This document shows, piece after piece, positions 13,615 through 26,919 of a stretch of DNA of 64,000 nucleotides (positions within the stretch are counted from its first letter, which is position 1; each line of letters begins with the position of its first letter). Both the position numbers and the translations under genes were made by a program. This DNA is from Cladorrhinum sp. PSN259. Its lineage: Eukaryota; Ascomycota; Sordariomycetes; Sordariales; Podosporaceae. Below the pieces are notes generated by a model. That model was not told where the DNA came from, made no database searches, and saw nothing but the letters and a program-made list of their open reading frames with translations. The stretch lies in assembly GCA_033725935.1 (NCBI GenBank), contig MU867080.1, forward strand, positions 124,001 to 188,000. The letters run 5' to 3'.

Positions 13615-13807
13615 TCGCTCATCTCGTCTCTTATCCCGCCTTGCCAACTTCTACTACCAGTATAATACCTTACGTAGCCCTCCCTGCACCCATCTTGAGC
13701 CGCTGAAGGTTATATCATCTACTTCTTCTCCATACCTACCCATCTTCCAGCTAATATCTACTGTTCGTTTTCCGGGCACTTTCCTACCTTCTCTTATACA
13801 CACTGGC

Positions 13808-13978
13808 ATGGTCACGATTGCTCCCACACCGTCACTGCCTCTATTACGACTATCACACCAACGGTCAGCAGTATATTTATCCCCAGTCTGTTATAATGTC
13901 GTCCTCATCGAAGCCTCGTCAACCTCGTCTCCGCGCCTCATGCGATGGTTGCTTTCTCGCCAAAGTCAAGTGCTCTAA
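13808..13978 (+). promoter_or_regulatory. Upstream ORF overlapping the start of the AflR-type gene
   Basis: An ATG at 13808 opens a 56-codon frame that ends with TAA at 13976-13978. It is out of frame with the main ATG at 13896 and runs past it. If transcription starts upstream of 13808, scanning ribosomes would meet this ATG first and translation of the regulator would be lowered. If transcription starts between 13811 and 13895 it has no effect. The transcription start is not known. Confidence 0.35.
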
Positions 13979-15167
13979 GGCGAGGCCGATATGCTCCCGG
14001 TGCCTCGCCTGCGGGATCGAGTGTCGGTATTCGCCCTCGAGCAGAGCCGGAAAGCCAAAATCAGACTCCTCTGGCATCCAAAATTCAATGGCACCAGACA
14101 TGTCCGGAATGTCCTCTCCAGTCTCTGACGACAAGGGTATGATGTATTCGGTTCACCAATCTGCCCACCCGCTCTACAAGCTTGAGACTGGGTGGAACAC
14201 TCCCCCTACCAGTGTGGATGGAAGCATGAGCCGAACTCACTCCATGTCAGGCCTGGCATTGATGGGTGTCGACACTGGCTCGGCTGGCCACATGGATCCA
14301 TCGGTGGCCGCAGACATGTACTCGGCCGGTGTGCCGTGGACGCCCCCGAACGACATGTCAACTCAGTTTGTCGACTCCCCTGCGTCCATTGCTGCACAAA
14401 TGGGTCACGGCCGATCTCACTCGTACGACTTTTCCATGGCGGCTTCTATGCCACCTTGGACCGACCCAACCCCACAAGACATGTACGCATACACTCAGAC
14501 CCAAATGCCGACGCCCGGGAGTATGTCGGCCACCTACTTTCCCAGTCCTACTGAGACGTCTCAGCACCGGTCTACCCCAAGGACGAAATCGTCGTCAAGC
14601 GGTTCCGCTCACTCGGGCGGGGGCGGGGGCTCGTGCACATGCTTCACTGCGTGCCTTCAATCGCTTCAGGCACTTCATAACGCATCCACTCCAGCCGCGC
14701 CGCCATTTGACCTTGTGCTTTCCCTCAACCGAAAAGCTGTAGAAGGCTGCGCATCCATGCTCAGCTGCCCAAGATGCATGAGCCGATCTGGGACACACAC
14801 AGCCGCCATGCTCCTCGCAACCGTCATCGGCAAGATTACATCGTTTTACAAGAATGCCTCGCACACATATTTCGACAACGGTACGATCCCAACCTCCGCC
14901 AGCGCTATCACGTCGCCCAACGCCCTTGGTGTAAGTCTTGGGGGTTATACTTTGATGGGTGAGGAGGGAAGGTGGCTTGAGCTTGAGATCTTGGCGCGCG
15001 AATTGAGGAAACTCGAAGAGGTCTACGCACAGTTCAGGGAAGTATGCTCCGAGCTGTCCGAGGACCCAGAGGTCAGCCGAGCCATGATTGGATATTTGGG
15101 ACATAATCTCGGCTCGACGCTAGAGGTTATACATCATCGTAAAGGGGATATTAATGCGTATACATAG
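13896..15167 (+). CDS. AflR-type Zn2Cys6 transcription factor, pigment locus
   Basis: A 423-residue single-exon protein. The N-terminal Zn2Cys6 binuclear cluster has cysteines at residues 16, 19, 26, 33, 36 and 43, followed by the basic SPSSRAGKP stretch seen in AflR. A Ser/Pro/Met-rich middle of about 200 residues is likely disordered. The C-terminal half has the AflR-domain pattern of spaced cysteines (CTCFTACLQSLQ, then EGCASMLSCPRC) and an amphipathic LEVYAQF-like helix region. I chose the ATG at 13896; no in-frame ATG precedes it, and the few in-frame codons upstream lack homology. AflR-type proteins control polyketide clusters, mostly from within the cluster. The melanin-type PKS 11 kb upstream and the CMR1-type gene 13 kb downstream suggest a role in pigment synthesis, but its target is inferred only from position. 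Confidence 0.88.
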   Translation: MSSSSKPRQPRLRASCDGCFLAKVKCSKARPICSRCLACGIECRYSPSSRAGKPKSDSSGIQNSMAPDMSGMSSPVSDDKGMMYSVHQSAHPLYKLETGWNTPPTSVDGSMSRTHSMSGLALMGVDTGSAGHMDPSVAADMYSAGVPWTPPNDMSTQFVDSPASIAAQMGHGRSHSYDFSMAASMPPWTDPTPQDMYAYTQTQMPTPGSMSATYFPSPTETSQHRSTPRTKSSSSGSAHSGGGGGSCTCFTACLQSLQALHNASTPAAPPFDLVLSLNRKAVEGCASMLSCPRCMSRSGTHTAAMLLATVIGKITSFYKNASHTYFDNGTIPTSASAITSPNALGVSLGGYTLMGEEGRWLELEILARELRKLEEVYAQFREVCSELSEDPEVSRAMIGYLGHNLGSTLEVIHHRKGDINAYT

Positions 15168-18100
15168 CCGGTTTGGACTTGGACGCGGCGCGATGCGACG
15201 GTAATGAGCCACTGCATCTGACAGCACCTTGGCTGTTCCCTTCCTTTTTTTATTGCCGAAAGAAAACTTGCGCCAACAGATTTGGAGGGAAAGGTTTTTG
15301 TTCAGAGATCTAAAGTTACGACCGTTGATGACCACTTTTTTCCAGAGAGAAAGTAGATGGAGGGTGAATGTGAGGCAATTCACATTGTTTACTACTACCA
15401 AGATTTTATTCCATCAGTCGGCTGTCGATCCCTTTTTTTTTCTTTTTTCTTTTTTCTGAGGGTTGGACAAGTCTTCTTCTGTTGTTACACATAGCTCTTC
15501 TTTGCATTTTTTTGGGCGAATCGGGAGTTTTTTGGTTGAGGCTCTTTCTTGGTACCGAGAATATTGGGTAGCGGTGGGACAACCTTGGTGAGGGGTGTGT
15601 AGGGCAACGGCTTTTCATAATTACGATCTCATCATGGAGTCGGCTTTTTTTTTTAAAGTTAAGGGGGGAGGCATGAGAGGAAAATGGTTTTGTTTGGAAA
15701 ACGTCATGGTATCTTGATGACTCCAGTATTTGGAATTTTCTTTATTTCAGCTGCCCGACTATTGGAGAGGAACAGATCCATAGATAGCTCATTACCAAAA
15801 AATTTCTTTTGGCGATAATTTAAGTTCTGTTACTGGACGTTATCCGGGGTTGACCTCGGCACTTTTTTTTATGTTGAACGGTACGGCCGAGAAGTCTTGG
15901 TTCGATGATGATGCCCCTTGGCTGTAGGCTAACCTTTTGCTCGGGAGAACTCCACACATAGTCCGCGCAGATCGATGTCGCATTAGGATTGAGAAGATGG
16001 TTTGTTTGGTACGGCAAATCCCAGTAGTACCATATCAGACTGCCAGGACAAATCCCAATAGGGATTTCCTGTTGCTTTCTTACTTCTTGGCAGCAAAAAA
16101 AGGGACGGCTGGTCTTGCCGTTAAGCCGGTCATTTTGCTAATCTTCAGAAGATTCTTCTGGTTTTGCCAACCAAATGATTTCATCCAGAAGATGCACTTG
16201 GATCTGTCCCACGTTCTCCGTGGTGCGCCAGATACGTGCAGGGAAATGGTCCATTCCATGTGTGACATGAGGCTAAAGTGGTTTTGATACATCAAAGTGA
16301 CTGATTGCATACCTATCGCCGGTGAACCAGTATTTCGAGTCAGCGTGGGAGATGGAGGATGGAAGTGGTAGGACGGCCGCGAAAAGAGAAGGGGGGGGGG
16401 GGTTATAGTCACGGGATCTAGGTATCATGAGGAAGGGGCAGCTGTTTGCACCTTCCACCCTCACTCCAATGTCCGCCAGAATCATTCCACTGCCAGTCCA
16501 CAGATACTGATACGCACCAATGACAACAGTGACCACTGGGGGCAACGGAAAGAGGTTTGTATTCATCGCAGTTTCGGTGCTGTAGTTTAGTTGAGGAGAG
16601 AGCTGCCACCATTGTCTCCATACCTGTACGACTAACAGCCTGGGAACACCCATGTATCTCTTCCTTCCCGATTAGGAACTCCTACAGGGTGTCTGACCTA
16701 TCAGGGCACAGCAGCTCTCCGCACAGACCAACGCCAGCGCGCAGGCCTGGGACTCCACTTCGGTTCCTTAGCTCCTAGGTTCCCGTCTTGTCCCGTGTGC
16801 GTTTCCTTCGTCAAGGATTCGACACTTCCACCTATTCCAATTTCAGAATAGGGAAAGATGGAAGAGAAACAATAGTATACTTGAACGGATACTCATCTCT
16901 CTGCCGCCTCCCCGCTTAACACTGATTTTATGATGCCGCTTGCTCCACAGACAACATTGCGGTAGAACAAGGATGACCAATTCCATCCTATTCCTCATTG
17001 CCCCGCTCGTTAAAATAAAGTAAGTTGATCTCTGTTTCTATTTTTGTGCAAAATGGAGAAACACAGACCCGGGACGTGGACAACGTCGAGGCGGGGAATA
17101 GGTGTGCGCCGTGACGGGTCGCCTGCACAGGGCAAAAACATATGCGATTGCCGCACAATTGCACTGTATACTGCAATCTGGAAAGGTTCCTTGCCTCGGG
17201 TTCGCATTTTCTGCATTCTCTGCTTTTCGGGACTTGCTTGGTCAATCTCACCCTGCCACACTTTTTTTTTAACTGTTCCAAATCCCGGTCAGTGTGAGGC
17301 CACCACTGTCTGGACCTATCGCGACCTCCCCCGGGAAGCTTATCTGATGCGACGTTGACGGGTTGGTGTGCAGCCAGGGAGCAGTCGAGTTGCAACACTG
17401 CAACCCGCGACATCCGAGTGCGCATTCTGGGCATTCTGCGCTGATGGTCTCATAATGGCCCTCGCTCTCTGCCGTGCTGAACCACGGGATGGAATCACGA
17501 AAAAGAAACAACCTTGCCATCCCGAAACGGGGCCATCACCACTCACGTTTCCGTCAAGATAAGGTACGTTCCGAAGCTCAGAAAGGGTTGCCTTTCTTAT
17601 TCTCGACAATCCAATCTCGCAGCCAGTCTAACGCAGGCCAAGTTCGTTGAGTGACCTGTCGGGTACCACGCCGTCGTCTTCATGGTCCGCAATGTTGGAT
17701 TTGCACAACCACACAACTTCATGAGGCCGACATCAGAAAGATAGCTCTGATACTGCTTCAGGTGCCGTCACTCCTCCGATTCGGCTTCAACCAAATCCGT
17801 ATTACCCAACAGAGTTGTAACACAGCGACTTGTTGGCTACTTATCGGGACTGTGCGACAGTGTCCGCCACTTCCTGCTCACGGCATCACGAGTTGATGCT
17901 CACAGCCTGCAGGTATTGATTGCTGTGTTCTTCGCAATACAAACCTCCTTTGGATATATGATCAATATACACCGATCATGATATATGTCTCTCAAAGACT
18001 AGTCTACCCCGGCAGATATGTGCGTGGCAGCGTGGGGTGGTACCGGGAAACGGTTCTGTATGCAAGTACAGGGCAAAGGAATGTAAGGTAAGGTAAGATG

Positions 18101-21100
18101 GGGTGATTGACGATGGGGCAGACAAGGTGGTGAGAGGTACAATCCCCTTTGGCCGCCATTCGCCCGGCATTTGTGTATCGATGCCATGGGTAGATTGTCC
18201 ACCGCCCGCGGCTGAACGCCAGCACTTCCCCCAAGCCTCCAAAGTCACACATCCTCGGACTTGAAGTCGAGTCGCCATTCTTGTTATCCAGTCGGGCTGT
18301 TTAGCACACAGGCATACACATACATAACCACGTACAAACCGTGGCGTCACACCTACGAATACTTGCAACAGCACAACTGTGGCATTGCTAACTCGTGATT
18401 TCTAATTCCTAAAGCTGTCGTTGGCTGCCCTTACTTCGTGTCTTACTTCGTTCTCCAGGGCCTCAAATCCCACCGACATCCAGTTGTGCCACCTCTCAGC
18501 TGCATCGGGACATTTTTTCTATGTCGGTCCACTACATTGTGTCTGGCATGTTTGGCATGTCTCTGATTGAAGCCTCTCTCAGCATCGCCACCACACGGCT
18601 GGAGACACACTTTCTGCCGAATACAAATTTCATCCGGTCACCCGAATTCTCGAGATGGGGTTAAAGGTGACCAATGCAAGATCGGGTGTTGAGGACCGTG
18701 AGAAACAACTACCGCACCTCCCCGGTGTATGGAAGTTTTCTCACTCCATCCGATCAGCGGGTAATGGTATTTTAAAAATCACATTGCTATGCAGAAGGAG
18801 GTAGGACGGGCAATTAGTTTTCTGTATTTGAAAACTTGCCTGCCTCTCCCTTGACACTTATCCTGCCAATCCTGCAGCATATCCGGTTTCCCGTCTGGTA
18901 GCCGCCCGCACAACAGATCCCAGTCCATCCAGACACGCACATGCTCGTAGCAGCCCCAGCTCCTCACCGGCTTCAATGGCTTCTACAGAAGGCTGGGATA
19001 GCACAAGCCCAATTCGTATTATGACAGAGTCCTGTGATGAACCCCACGCTCAGCGTTTTGGAGATTGTCAATCCTCGGGACCGAACGGAGATCAGCTCTC
19101 TATCTGAGTTACTGACCACCTACGTTCTATGTAGCACACACGGATGCATACAAGACCCCTAATCACCAAGGCTGGGTTGGTTCGGCCGAAGTCCGGATGG
19201 AGCGAGCAGCAGGTGCTGGGGAGAACAGCATGTTCGCTGATACCTTTCTTCTTCATTGGCCGATATTTCTGTTACCTTACCCCACGTGTATTCCGCGCCT
19301 CGCCCGCCTGCCAGCGCCCAGGGCAATACATGAACGGTTTGATTTGTAACTCTGCCCCACCTGGATAGATTCTAGAACTGTCTTGTCCAAGGCAGTAAGG
19401 CTATCTAATCCGAAGCAGCCGCATTTGACTCAACATGTATCTCATCCAAGTTTACGTGAGTGGCGCATGCGGGAGAAGAGACTCTGGGTTGAAGAAAAAG
19501 AAGGTTCTGAGGAGCAAAGACGGCTAATACTGTTCTCTCGCGCAATCGGCCCGGGCCAGATGGCCTTTTGACAGATACGAGGCTTACTTACAGGCATGCC
19601 TGTTGTTTATGGTCTCACAGCATGATTGTTGACGACGAAGAAGCTGTTGGAATTTTGTCATGGAGCTTGTTGGGCAGATATTTTAGATCAAACTGCTGCC
19701 TATCCAGAAATTCGAGTTGGGGATCTTGACTTTAATTGGAGTTTAGACATGATTTAGCTGATTGGATGAGCTTTGAAGCCATCAAGGTTGTCTTGGGATT
19801 TGATTTCCTCCAAAACCGCAGCTCTACATGTAGCCGAGGAGAAGGAGGAGGATGCGGCGGCGGGGGCTAGGAGAAAGAAGCGGGGGTGGCTTTTCGTGCA
19901 GTCAGAAATGTCTTTCTTTGGGGTGCATACATAGGAGGGAAGATCTGTTTTTTTTTTTTGGTTTCTATTGGAGACAGAGCGAAAAAGACAAGATCCAATC
20001 GATTAGGAGGAAGTACCTGGGTAGTGGGCCAAGCCATTGTGAGCGCCCTGATTGTATTGTTGATCCGGTCTCATTCCTTTCCTTCGGGTCCGGGAATGGG
20101 GTTTCCTCTCCTATTGGATGTGTCAATGTACTGTCAGGTTGAGACGACTGAGATGCCTATTGTTATTCTTTCTTGCATTACCTAGGTGAGCTTGGTAAAG
20201 AAACACGACAAGCTGCGGCAAACGTAATTGAATCGTTGGCGAAATCCGGCCCGGCTCGGGATTGCTCGAATCGCTGGTGTTTTTTCCGACCCTTCTAGCC
20301 GCTTTCCTTCAAAGCTCCAGGTTCCAGGTTGTCGGTGGGGGAGTCCACGCCGTAATAGAACTGATGGCCAAGGCCTGCATGATCGGATCCGGTATTTGGA
20401 TTGGGCCTCATAACCTATAATACAACCACCCTACACTACCCTCAAGTCAACAAAAGGGGTAATGATCGCTGTCATGATGTGATGGCCTTGATTATCAGTG
20501 AAAGCTTGTTTTGCTGCAGGGTGGTATTTGATATCTTCAGCAGGGCAAAAGCAGCAAACCAGCAAACCACCATTGCAGCTGAAACCCATGATATGACGAC
20601 ACACTGCTTGAGCTGAGGTGGGAGAACCAATGTTTTGATATGTTTGGGAAAGATGTGCAATTAAGGGGGCACTAAAACTTTCTTTTACCCCTTTTTTTGA
20701 TAGAGATGCATGTGTTTGGATCGAACGACGATCCCGGAGTGGTGGGGTTGCGCTCGGCTTGATTCAGTAGGCAACTTTTCGCTCTCTCTCCCCGGAAAGC
20801 ACAGCAAGCACGGTATCAAGTAGATGGCGACCCGAGCGAGTCGGTCCGGTCCGGAAGAGGTGGGTATCAGTCGGCCGGCCTAGCGTAAACCTCGAATACC
20901 ACGAAGCTCTGATCACTTTCCTATAGAAGAAATCACCCACCAGCACACAGAGCTGCGAGTCTAAAATAATAACTTGTTTTTGACAGGGTTGACGCACCAA
21001 TAATGATGCCTTGCTGCTGTTCATGCCCGTTCAACCACACTGTCATGAACTAATGGATCTCGGCTCATGAAGAGGCTCGGTTCCAGCATCTCAACGGACC

Positions 21101-24100
21101 CGGTCGCGCGGCTTTACATGATACAGATATGTCGTTGTCAGAGTCGTGGCAACGATGGGTGGTCTAATAAACGCCATTGACATCAATCCCTACCGACAAT
21201 GCCAAATCTCAACCTCTCAGTTCGAGTCCCGGATTTTGATAAACAGCGGTTCCCATCCCCCGGATCATGCGGAGCCCGGTGCGACACTATCGACGATCAC
21301 CGATCGGCCTCCCGATTTACCTATTCCAGCCACACTTCACCAACCTCCTGCAGGACAGCATGTGGCTGCACTGACTTGCATACCGACTTGCGGGGAAGCA
21401 GCCTCCCGATACCCGGGTTGCAAAAGAATAGAGAGGGAGTGAATGAGGCGAATAGTGTCTGCAATGTGGTATGTCTTGATGCCAGCCGTGTTGATGCTAC
21501 CTCAACTCACTCGAGTGGCACTGTTACAGTCGACGACGTGGGGGGAACTGATTAATGGCAAAGATAGGTTGAAAAAGTGTTGATGAAAGGTGGCGAGTAA
21601 AGTTTGCACCAGTGTAAAGAAAGCTAGAGCATTTTGGCGATGCAAGATAGACTTTGTGTGATCGAGATTAGTGTAACTGATCTACCCATTAGCGCCTACC
21701 AATTGCCATTTCATCTCGCCCGCATGGGTGTGGGTGCCGATGCTCGATCGCGTACGTTGCCCCTGGGGCGGCAGCAGCTTTCCGCCCTCATCATCGTAGG
21801 TTGTGCAAAGGGGTGTATGGTATTTGGTGAGGTATTTGAAACGGCTACCTACTTACAAAAACTTTATTTGCAGGTCATGCCTTAATTTCTTGATTCACGA
21901 TCTACACTGATGGTGTTCTTCTTACCATATCCGGTGTAGGGACTGCAGTAGCCAAGCTTCCGGACGAGATGTGAGCCAGTGAGACACTAGATGCCTTCAA
22001 GGTGGGTGAGTAGTTGCCTCTGTACCTCGGACCTGAAACACGGCGGGTGGGAGTGCCCAGTAGTCGTGGACGGGAGGTGAGGATGAGAGGGGCTTCGGGT
22101 TCCACGCGAGTGGACGAGGTAGAGGAACATCCACACGATTCAGGACAGGTAAACTAGACATGCGCGGGCCGCCATATGACACGTGATTCTGGCTCTTACA
22201 AGCCAGCAACTCTACGTCTCTGCGCATATGCTGTGTTGATCTCTGTCACCTTGTAACATGGTATGTTTTGTTTATTTTCAGGGGTTGTTGTGGCGGTGAG
22301 GAGGTCGTTCATCAAAGCACACTTGTGGCGGTACCACCTTGAATATTGGGAATAGTATTACAGCGACCTGCTGTGGGTGTCGGCAATTGAACTAAAGAGC
22401 GAGATACGTCGGATGATTTGACTCGTCATGATATCGGCCCGGATATTCTGTCATCCAGTGAGATCAAGGGTTGTAAGATCAAGCGCTTTTTTGTCAGTCA
22501 AATATATTTTTGGTCCCCAAGATATTAAGTCTCATTGTAATATGTGACAGATGTACATTGCAGTTACTGTCGATGTGTACTGCCAAGAAGAGGGCCGATG
22601 TATAGAGGTGAGATGTAGAAGAGAACCAGGGTCTTCAAGAGCTGAGGCGACTAAACTGACTTTGTCCTTGCTCAATGATGGCCCGATGACCAGGAAAGAG
22701 CTCCAACAGCACAAAGAACGACCCCGAACAGGCAATATCAGATTGCAGGTCATTGCTTCCAGGAAAGCGGAAGCTCATGTGAGATTACAGATAATGCGGC
22801 ATGATAGATGAAGGCGGCCGGGTAAGAAGAAAGTCCCCCGCACTCTCGATGACTTGATTCGACCCTCATGCATGGGACTTTGATATTGCGAGCGGGATGC
22901 GAGCAACTTTGTCTGGAGGGCAAAATATCCGTGGATGGATTCCAAATCTTGAAGACAGGCGATTGGAATGAGCTTAGCAGCACGACCGGTAGAGAAAATC
23001 TCACCCCGTACAATGCGACGTCCATCGTGGTGGTGAAACCATCTGAATGAAGATCCACTTTTAACCGCAACTTCGTGACTTATCAAAACTCTTGATGGTG
23101 TTGCGATGACACGGGAAAGAGGTAATCATCAGGCCACCCGCGATGGACAAATCTCGGCATGACCGACGTCTTTGTCAAATGAAGACCAGACAGGCTCGAT
23201 GTCACTTGCCATTCCATCGTGAACCCGGGCCGTTGTAGCCGTCATGTTTCAGTTCCCCTCGGAGATCTAGAGGTGGGTGGTGACGAACAAGAGCTGAAGA
23301 CTAGGGACACTCCACTGGTGTTAAAAATGGCGGATGGTTCTCTCGAGGCTCTGACTGCTTGCATATCCGGCCGTGGAGAAGATACCCGAGACTCTGGCGA
23401 GATCCTCGAAACAGTCCCTGGTCTTCACCGGCATTCAGATGGGAATTTTTCCCTACGGGGAGATGGTAATACCCAACTTGTCCTAGGTATGCTCCTCCGT
23501 TTTCATATGGAGCCCCTAATCCGCAAATCCAACAGCTTTCGTGCTCCTGTGATGTGTGTACTACATCTGGATCCTGATTATCTGCCGTATTCCAATGATC
23601 TCGCAGAGTTGCACTCGTGGTTCCTTGGGTTTCCTTGATTTTCTTGGTTCACAAAGGGAACTGCCGCCAGGGGCCGTCTAACTCGGCACCTTGGCCTTGC
23701 CGCGAAGCCGTAGAGCCGCGCCCCCGAGTGAAGTTGGACTGGTGAAGTGCCGACCTAGACAGTAACCCTATCACGACTCTAAGATCACACTGTCAAGATA
23801 TCCCCACGGACATCCGACGAGCCATGGCGGGTGGGCGGCCGAATGGTCATCTACAAATGCATCACGTGAGCAGATACTTCCCACACACGGGATACTGTTG
23901 GTGATCGCAGATTGAAGATTCAATCGGATTCTTGAGGCATCTGATCGACAACCAATGGTTGGAGCTCCTTTTCAGCGGTCTAGAGTGGCCTATTGAAGAT
24001 AATCGAAGTCTTGGAGGTGATGATTGTTGTTTCGGATCGGTGCGTAAATTGTCCTAGTGGTGGGCAATACGGACATCTGAGGCACTGTAAGTGTCGGTAT

Positions 24101-24183
24101 TGCTCTCGTCTCTGGGAAGGGGGGGTATGTTGCAGTGTATGTGGTGTTGGTGAAATCGCTGAAATTGCTCGCGTTGGGTGGAC

Positions 24184-24226
24184 GTTGTTGTTGTTGTTGT
24201 TGTTCTTGTTGTTGTTGTTGTTGTTG
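24184..24226 (+). repeat. GTT trinucleotide microsatellite
   Basis: About fourteen GTT units with one interruption (GTTCTTG). On the minus strand it would read as poly-Asn or poly-Gln in short frames, but no gene is supported around it. Confidence 0.9.
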
Positions 24227-26010
24227 AAAAAGCTTGGCTTCAATGATTTGCGTCTGGCCGGGCCCAGCCTTGTGTCTTGGTCTGTGCGCGAATAACCCCT
24301 TTGGGCCGTTCGGGGACACTAACCCCTTCAGGCTAGCTGCTACCGGTTTAGGGCTGTTGAGTAGAAGGGGTCCCCAGCTGCTGATCATTCGCTCACCCAC
24401 ACCTGAATGTCTTGGCTTCAACGTCGAGTATCGAAATCTTGAAATTCCGTGATTTTGTCAAGATAGCTGTAAAATCAATTGCTAATTTACCAGCCGATCT
24501 TAGATGCCGTCCTCAACCCTACAGAAGATGTTCTTTCAGGAATCTACGCCCTAATTCTGCGGGTTCTGGATGTTCTCGAACAGCCGCCCCCGGCACCAAA
24601 AACACCAGAACAACGGACACGCATACCCAGGTCGCAGTTGCAACACTGCGACAGTGCAAGCGATGTACGTCGCTGGGATGAAATCCCAACGATCAGGTTG
24701 CCGGTTGCGATCATCTCGCCCGGGTCCTTGGCCTCCTAGCGACCCCTACTGCCACACCCAGAGAGCAGCCTCGTTGTCGGACGGCTTCGTGCAACATGTT
24801 CGCGTCATTGTCTCGAAACAACGTGCAGCTAATAGTTCCTCGTTAACACTCCAACGGATGCCTGAGCAATATCAACCCAGATTGACAAGACACCAACATG
24901 CCAACAATAGCCTCCCCACAACTTGGTTCCATGCACAGCGCAAGAGCTGATTTTAGCCTGTTGTGTACATCCGACAGCTTCAGTGTCCAAGATGCCCGCT
25001 CTGTCGGCCGAGTCTTCGCCTGCTGTGCTCCCCGTGCCTCCCGCCCGCATGTGGCATGGGCATGAGCGATGCTTTCGCCTCTCCCGTCGTTCCGGTGTGC
25101 ATATGAACAAGAATGACAATACAGACATTCCTCGGCGATACGAAATCATAGCCGTGTTGTTCTAGAGTTGTATGCATATCCAGTTTTGGAATCCTTCTCG
25201 TAAACTGCCTTCCATAACTGTCAAAACGCCTCCCTTAATCTGGAATTGACCATGACTAGATCCGAACAGACGTAGAGACCACTCGCTCGTCAACTCGGTT
25301 ACCACTATAGAAGCATATCCATCAGCGGCAGATGCACTCTCCATTCTGACAAAGGTAGAGCGGCAATCATCATACAGAATCTCGAAAACCGAAAGTTCCT
25401 TTCGACATGCCGCTTCATATCATCGTCGCCTAAGACTACCAAGTTCGGTATGACAGCCCTGATCCGGCAATATTACATGCCAACAAGCAGGTGGTGCTCA
25501 ACTATCAAGCCGCTTCTCACCGACCTGCAACTTTGTGCCCTGTTCCCTGTTGATTTTACTGCTTGCCCGGTTACTGAATGGAGTCACTGCATCACCACGA
25601 TGTGATCTCGAGGGCACAAACACAGGAGGGGAAAAGGTTAAATCGATCAACCACATCCTTGCCCGTTTCGCTAGCAAGGATACGACGATACAACATCATG
25701 TTCAAACAATTCGATTCGCCAAACTTGAACGATACACACCCCCCTCCCGTTTTAATATGTCTGGCTAATATGTACTTGACGGCACCGATATTAACGTTTG
25801 ACCATAACACCCCTGCCATGTGCACAAAGAACCGACCCAACCAGGTTTTTGGGGGAGGACATATCACCCCAGAAAATCGAGAAGAGCGTATCATCCCGCT
25901 GCCCCCTTCCGCATACCATGCTTGTGCTTTCCAAGACCTACAAGCATTATTAGCGAGCGAAATTTTCCGAAGCCAGAGAACGAGCCAAGATAGCATAACG
26001 AAATCTCACA

Positions 26011-26028
26011 CCCCCCCCCCCCCCCCCC
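26011..26028 (+). repeat. 18-nt C homopolymer
   Basis: A run of 18 C preceded by CACA. Shorter than the poly-G/poly-C tracts at 9.4 and 13.2 kb, and not flanked by duplicated sequence. Confidence 0.9.
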
Positions 26029-26669
26029 ATCCCGTCTGCTGGGCTCTCCCCATCAAAGCTTGGCACTGCGGGTGATAAACAAACGCTGTTCAAACAACCC
26101 CCACCCTCGTCATTTTCTAGGAAGGGGGAAAGTTAATGTACTCAGACACCAATGGAAACACTGAGGTTTGTTGATGGGTGCCAAGAACAGCGAGAGGTCG
26201 AAAGAAGCTCAGCCCACCGGTTCTGAAGCATTCCGCATTTTGTCATGCAGTCACTTTTTCTACGATGTCCTCAGCATTATGAGCCATGTCTATGTCGACT
26301 GTCACCCCAGGAGTGACCAGAGGTGTTTCCCCTTGGCGACTACTATAACACTGCGTCGGTGATCTTCACGGCAGCTTCCAATCATGTTCACCAGGTACGC
26401 CAAGCTCCGCATCTCGAGGTAAAATCGAGGCAGAGCAAGACCCAATTCTCGGTTTCTTTATGAGGTGTGCCTCTCGCTTGAGTTTCCATTCCCCTGGGAA
26501 AGATTGATGTGATGCGACTGCGCCCTAGGGATACTGCATACCCCAGATGTCCGGCCGGATATCCATCTATCCATACATGCTATGTAGCGAACAAAATTCG
26601 CCCGAAACTGGTACATCTTTTTACACTACAACTACACAGAAAAGGAACTCTCAAGAGATGACAACTGCC

Positions 26670-26699
26670 GATGTTACAGCAGATGTTACAGCAGATGTT
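26670..26699 (+). repeat. 12-bp tandem repeat, about 2.5 units
   Basis: The unit GATGTTACAGCA occurs twice in full and then as GATGTT. It would be read as Ala-Asp-Val-Thr in one frame, but the frame is short and has no other support. Confidence 0.8.
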
Positions 26700-26875
26700 T
26701 GCCCTCAACGTAAAAGTCTCATTGTTGTAACTGTCGCAATCACGCACACTATTATCTAGACGAGGGAGTTTAAAATCAAATCTGTCAGGCCGCGGTTCTA
26801 CAAAGTCATCTCACGATAGTAATGTATAAGTAAGCTAATATTACATAGGAACATAACCAGGCCGAGATGTACACA

Positions 26876-26876
<1 letters not shown>

Positions 26877-26912
<36 letters not shown>
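26877..26912 (+). repeat. AC dinucleotide microsatellite, 18 units
   Basis: Eighteen uninterrupted AC units, extended on both sides by imperfect copies (26871-26919). A simple repeat with likely length polymorphism. Confidence 0.92.

Positions 26913-26919
<7 letters not shown>

Larger units (their letters stand above)
3035..13895. other. 10.9-kb intergenic region, no gene supported
   Basis: No open frame in this stretch shows a recognisable domain or a convincing exon-intron pattern. The region begins with a T-rich 3' flank of the PKS (about 3100-3300). It contains a perfect hairpin at 4208-4230, a G/T/C homopolymer block at 9356-9519, and an assembly gap with a duplicated flank at 13070-13376. 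From about 13560 it becomes CA/CT-rich, as expected for the leader of the transcription-factor gene at 13896. A possible small secreted ORF at 11441-11704 is discussed in the findings but is not supported well enough to annotate. Confidence 0.7.
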
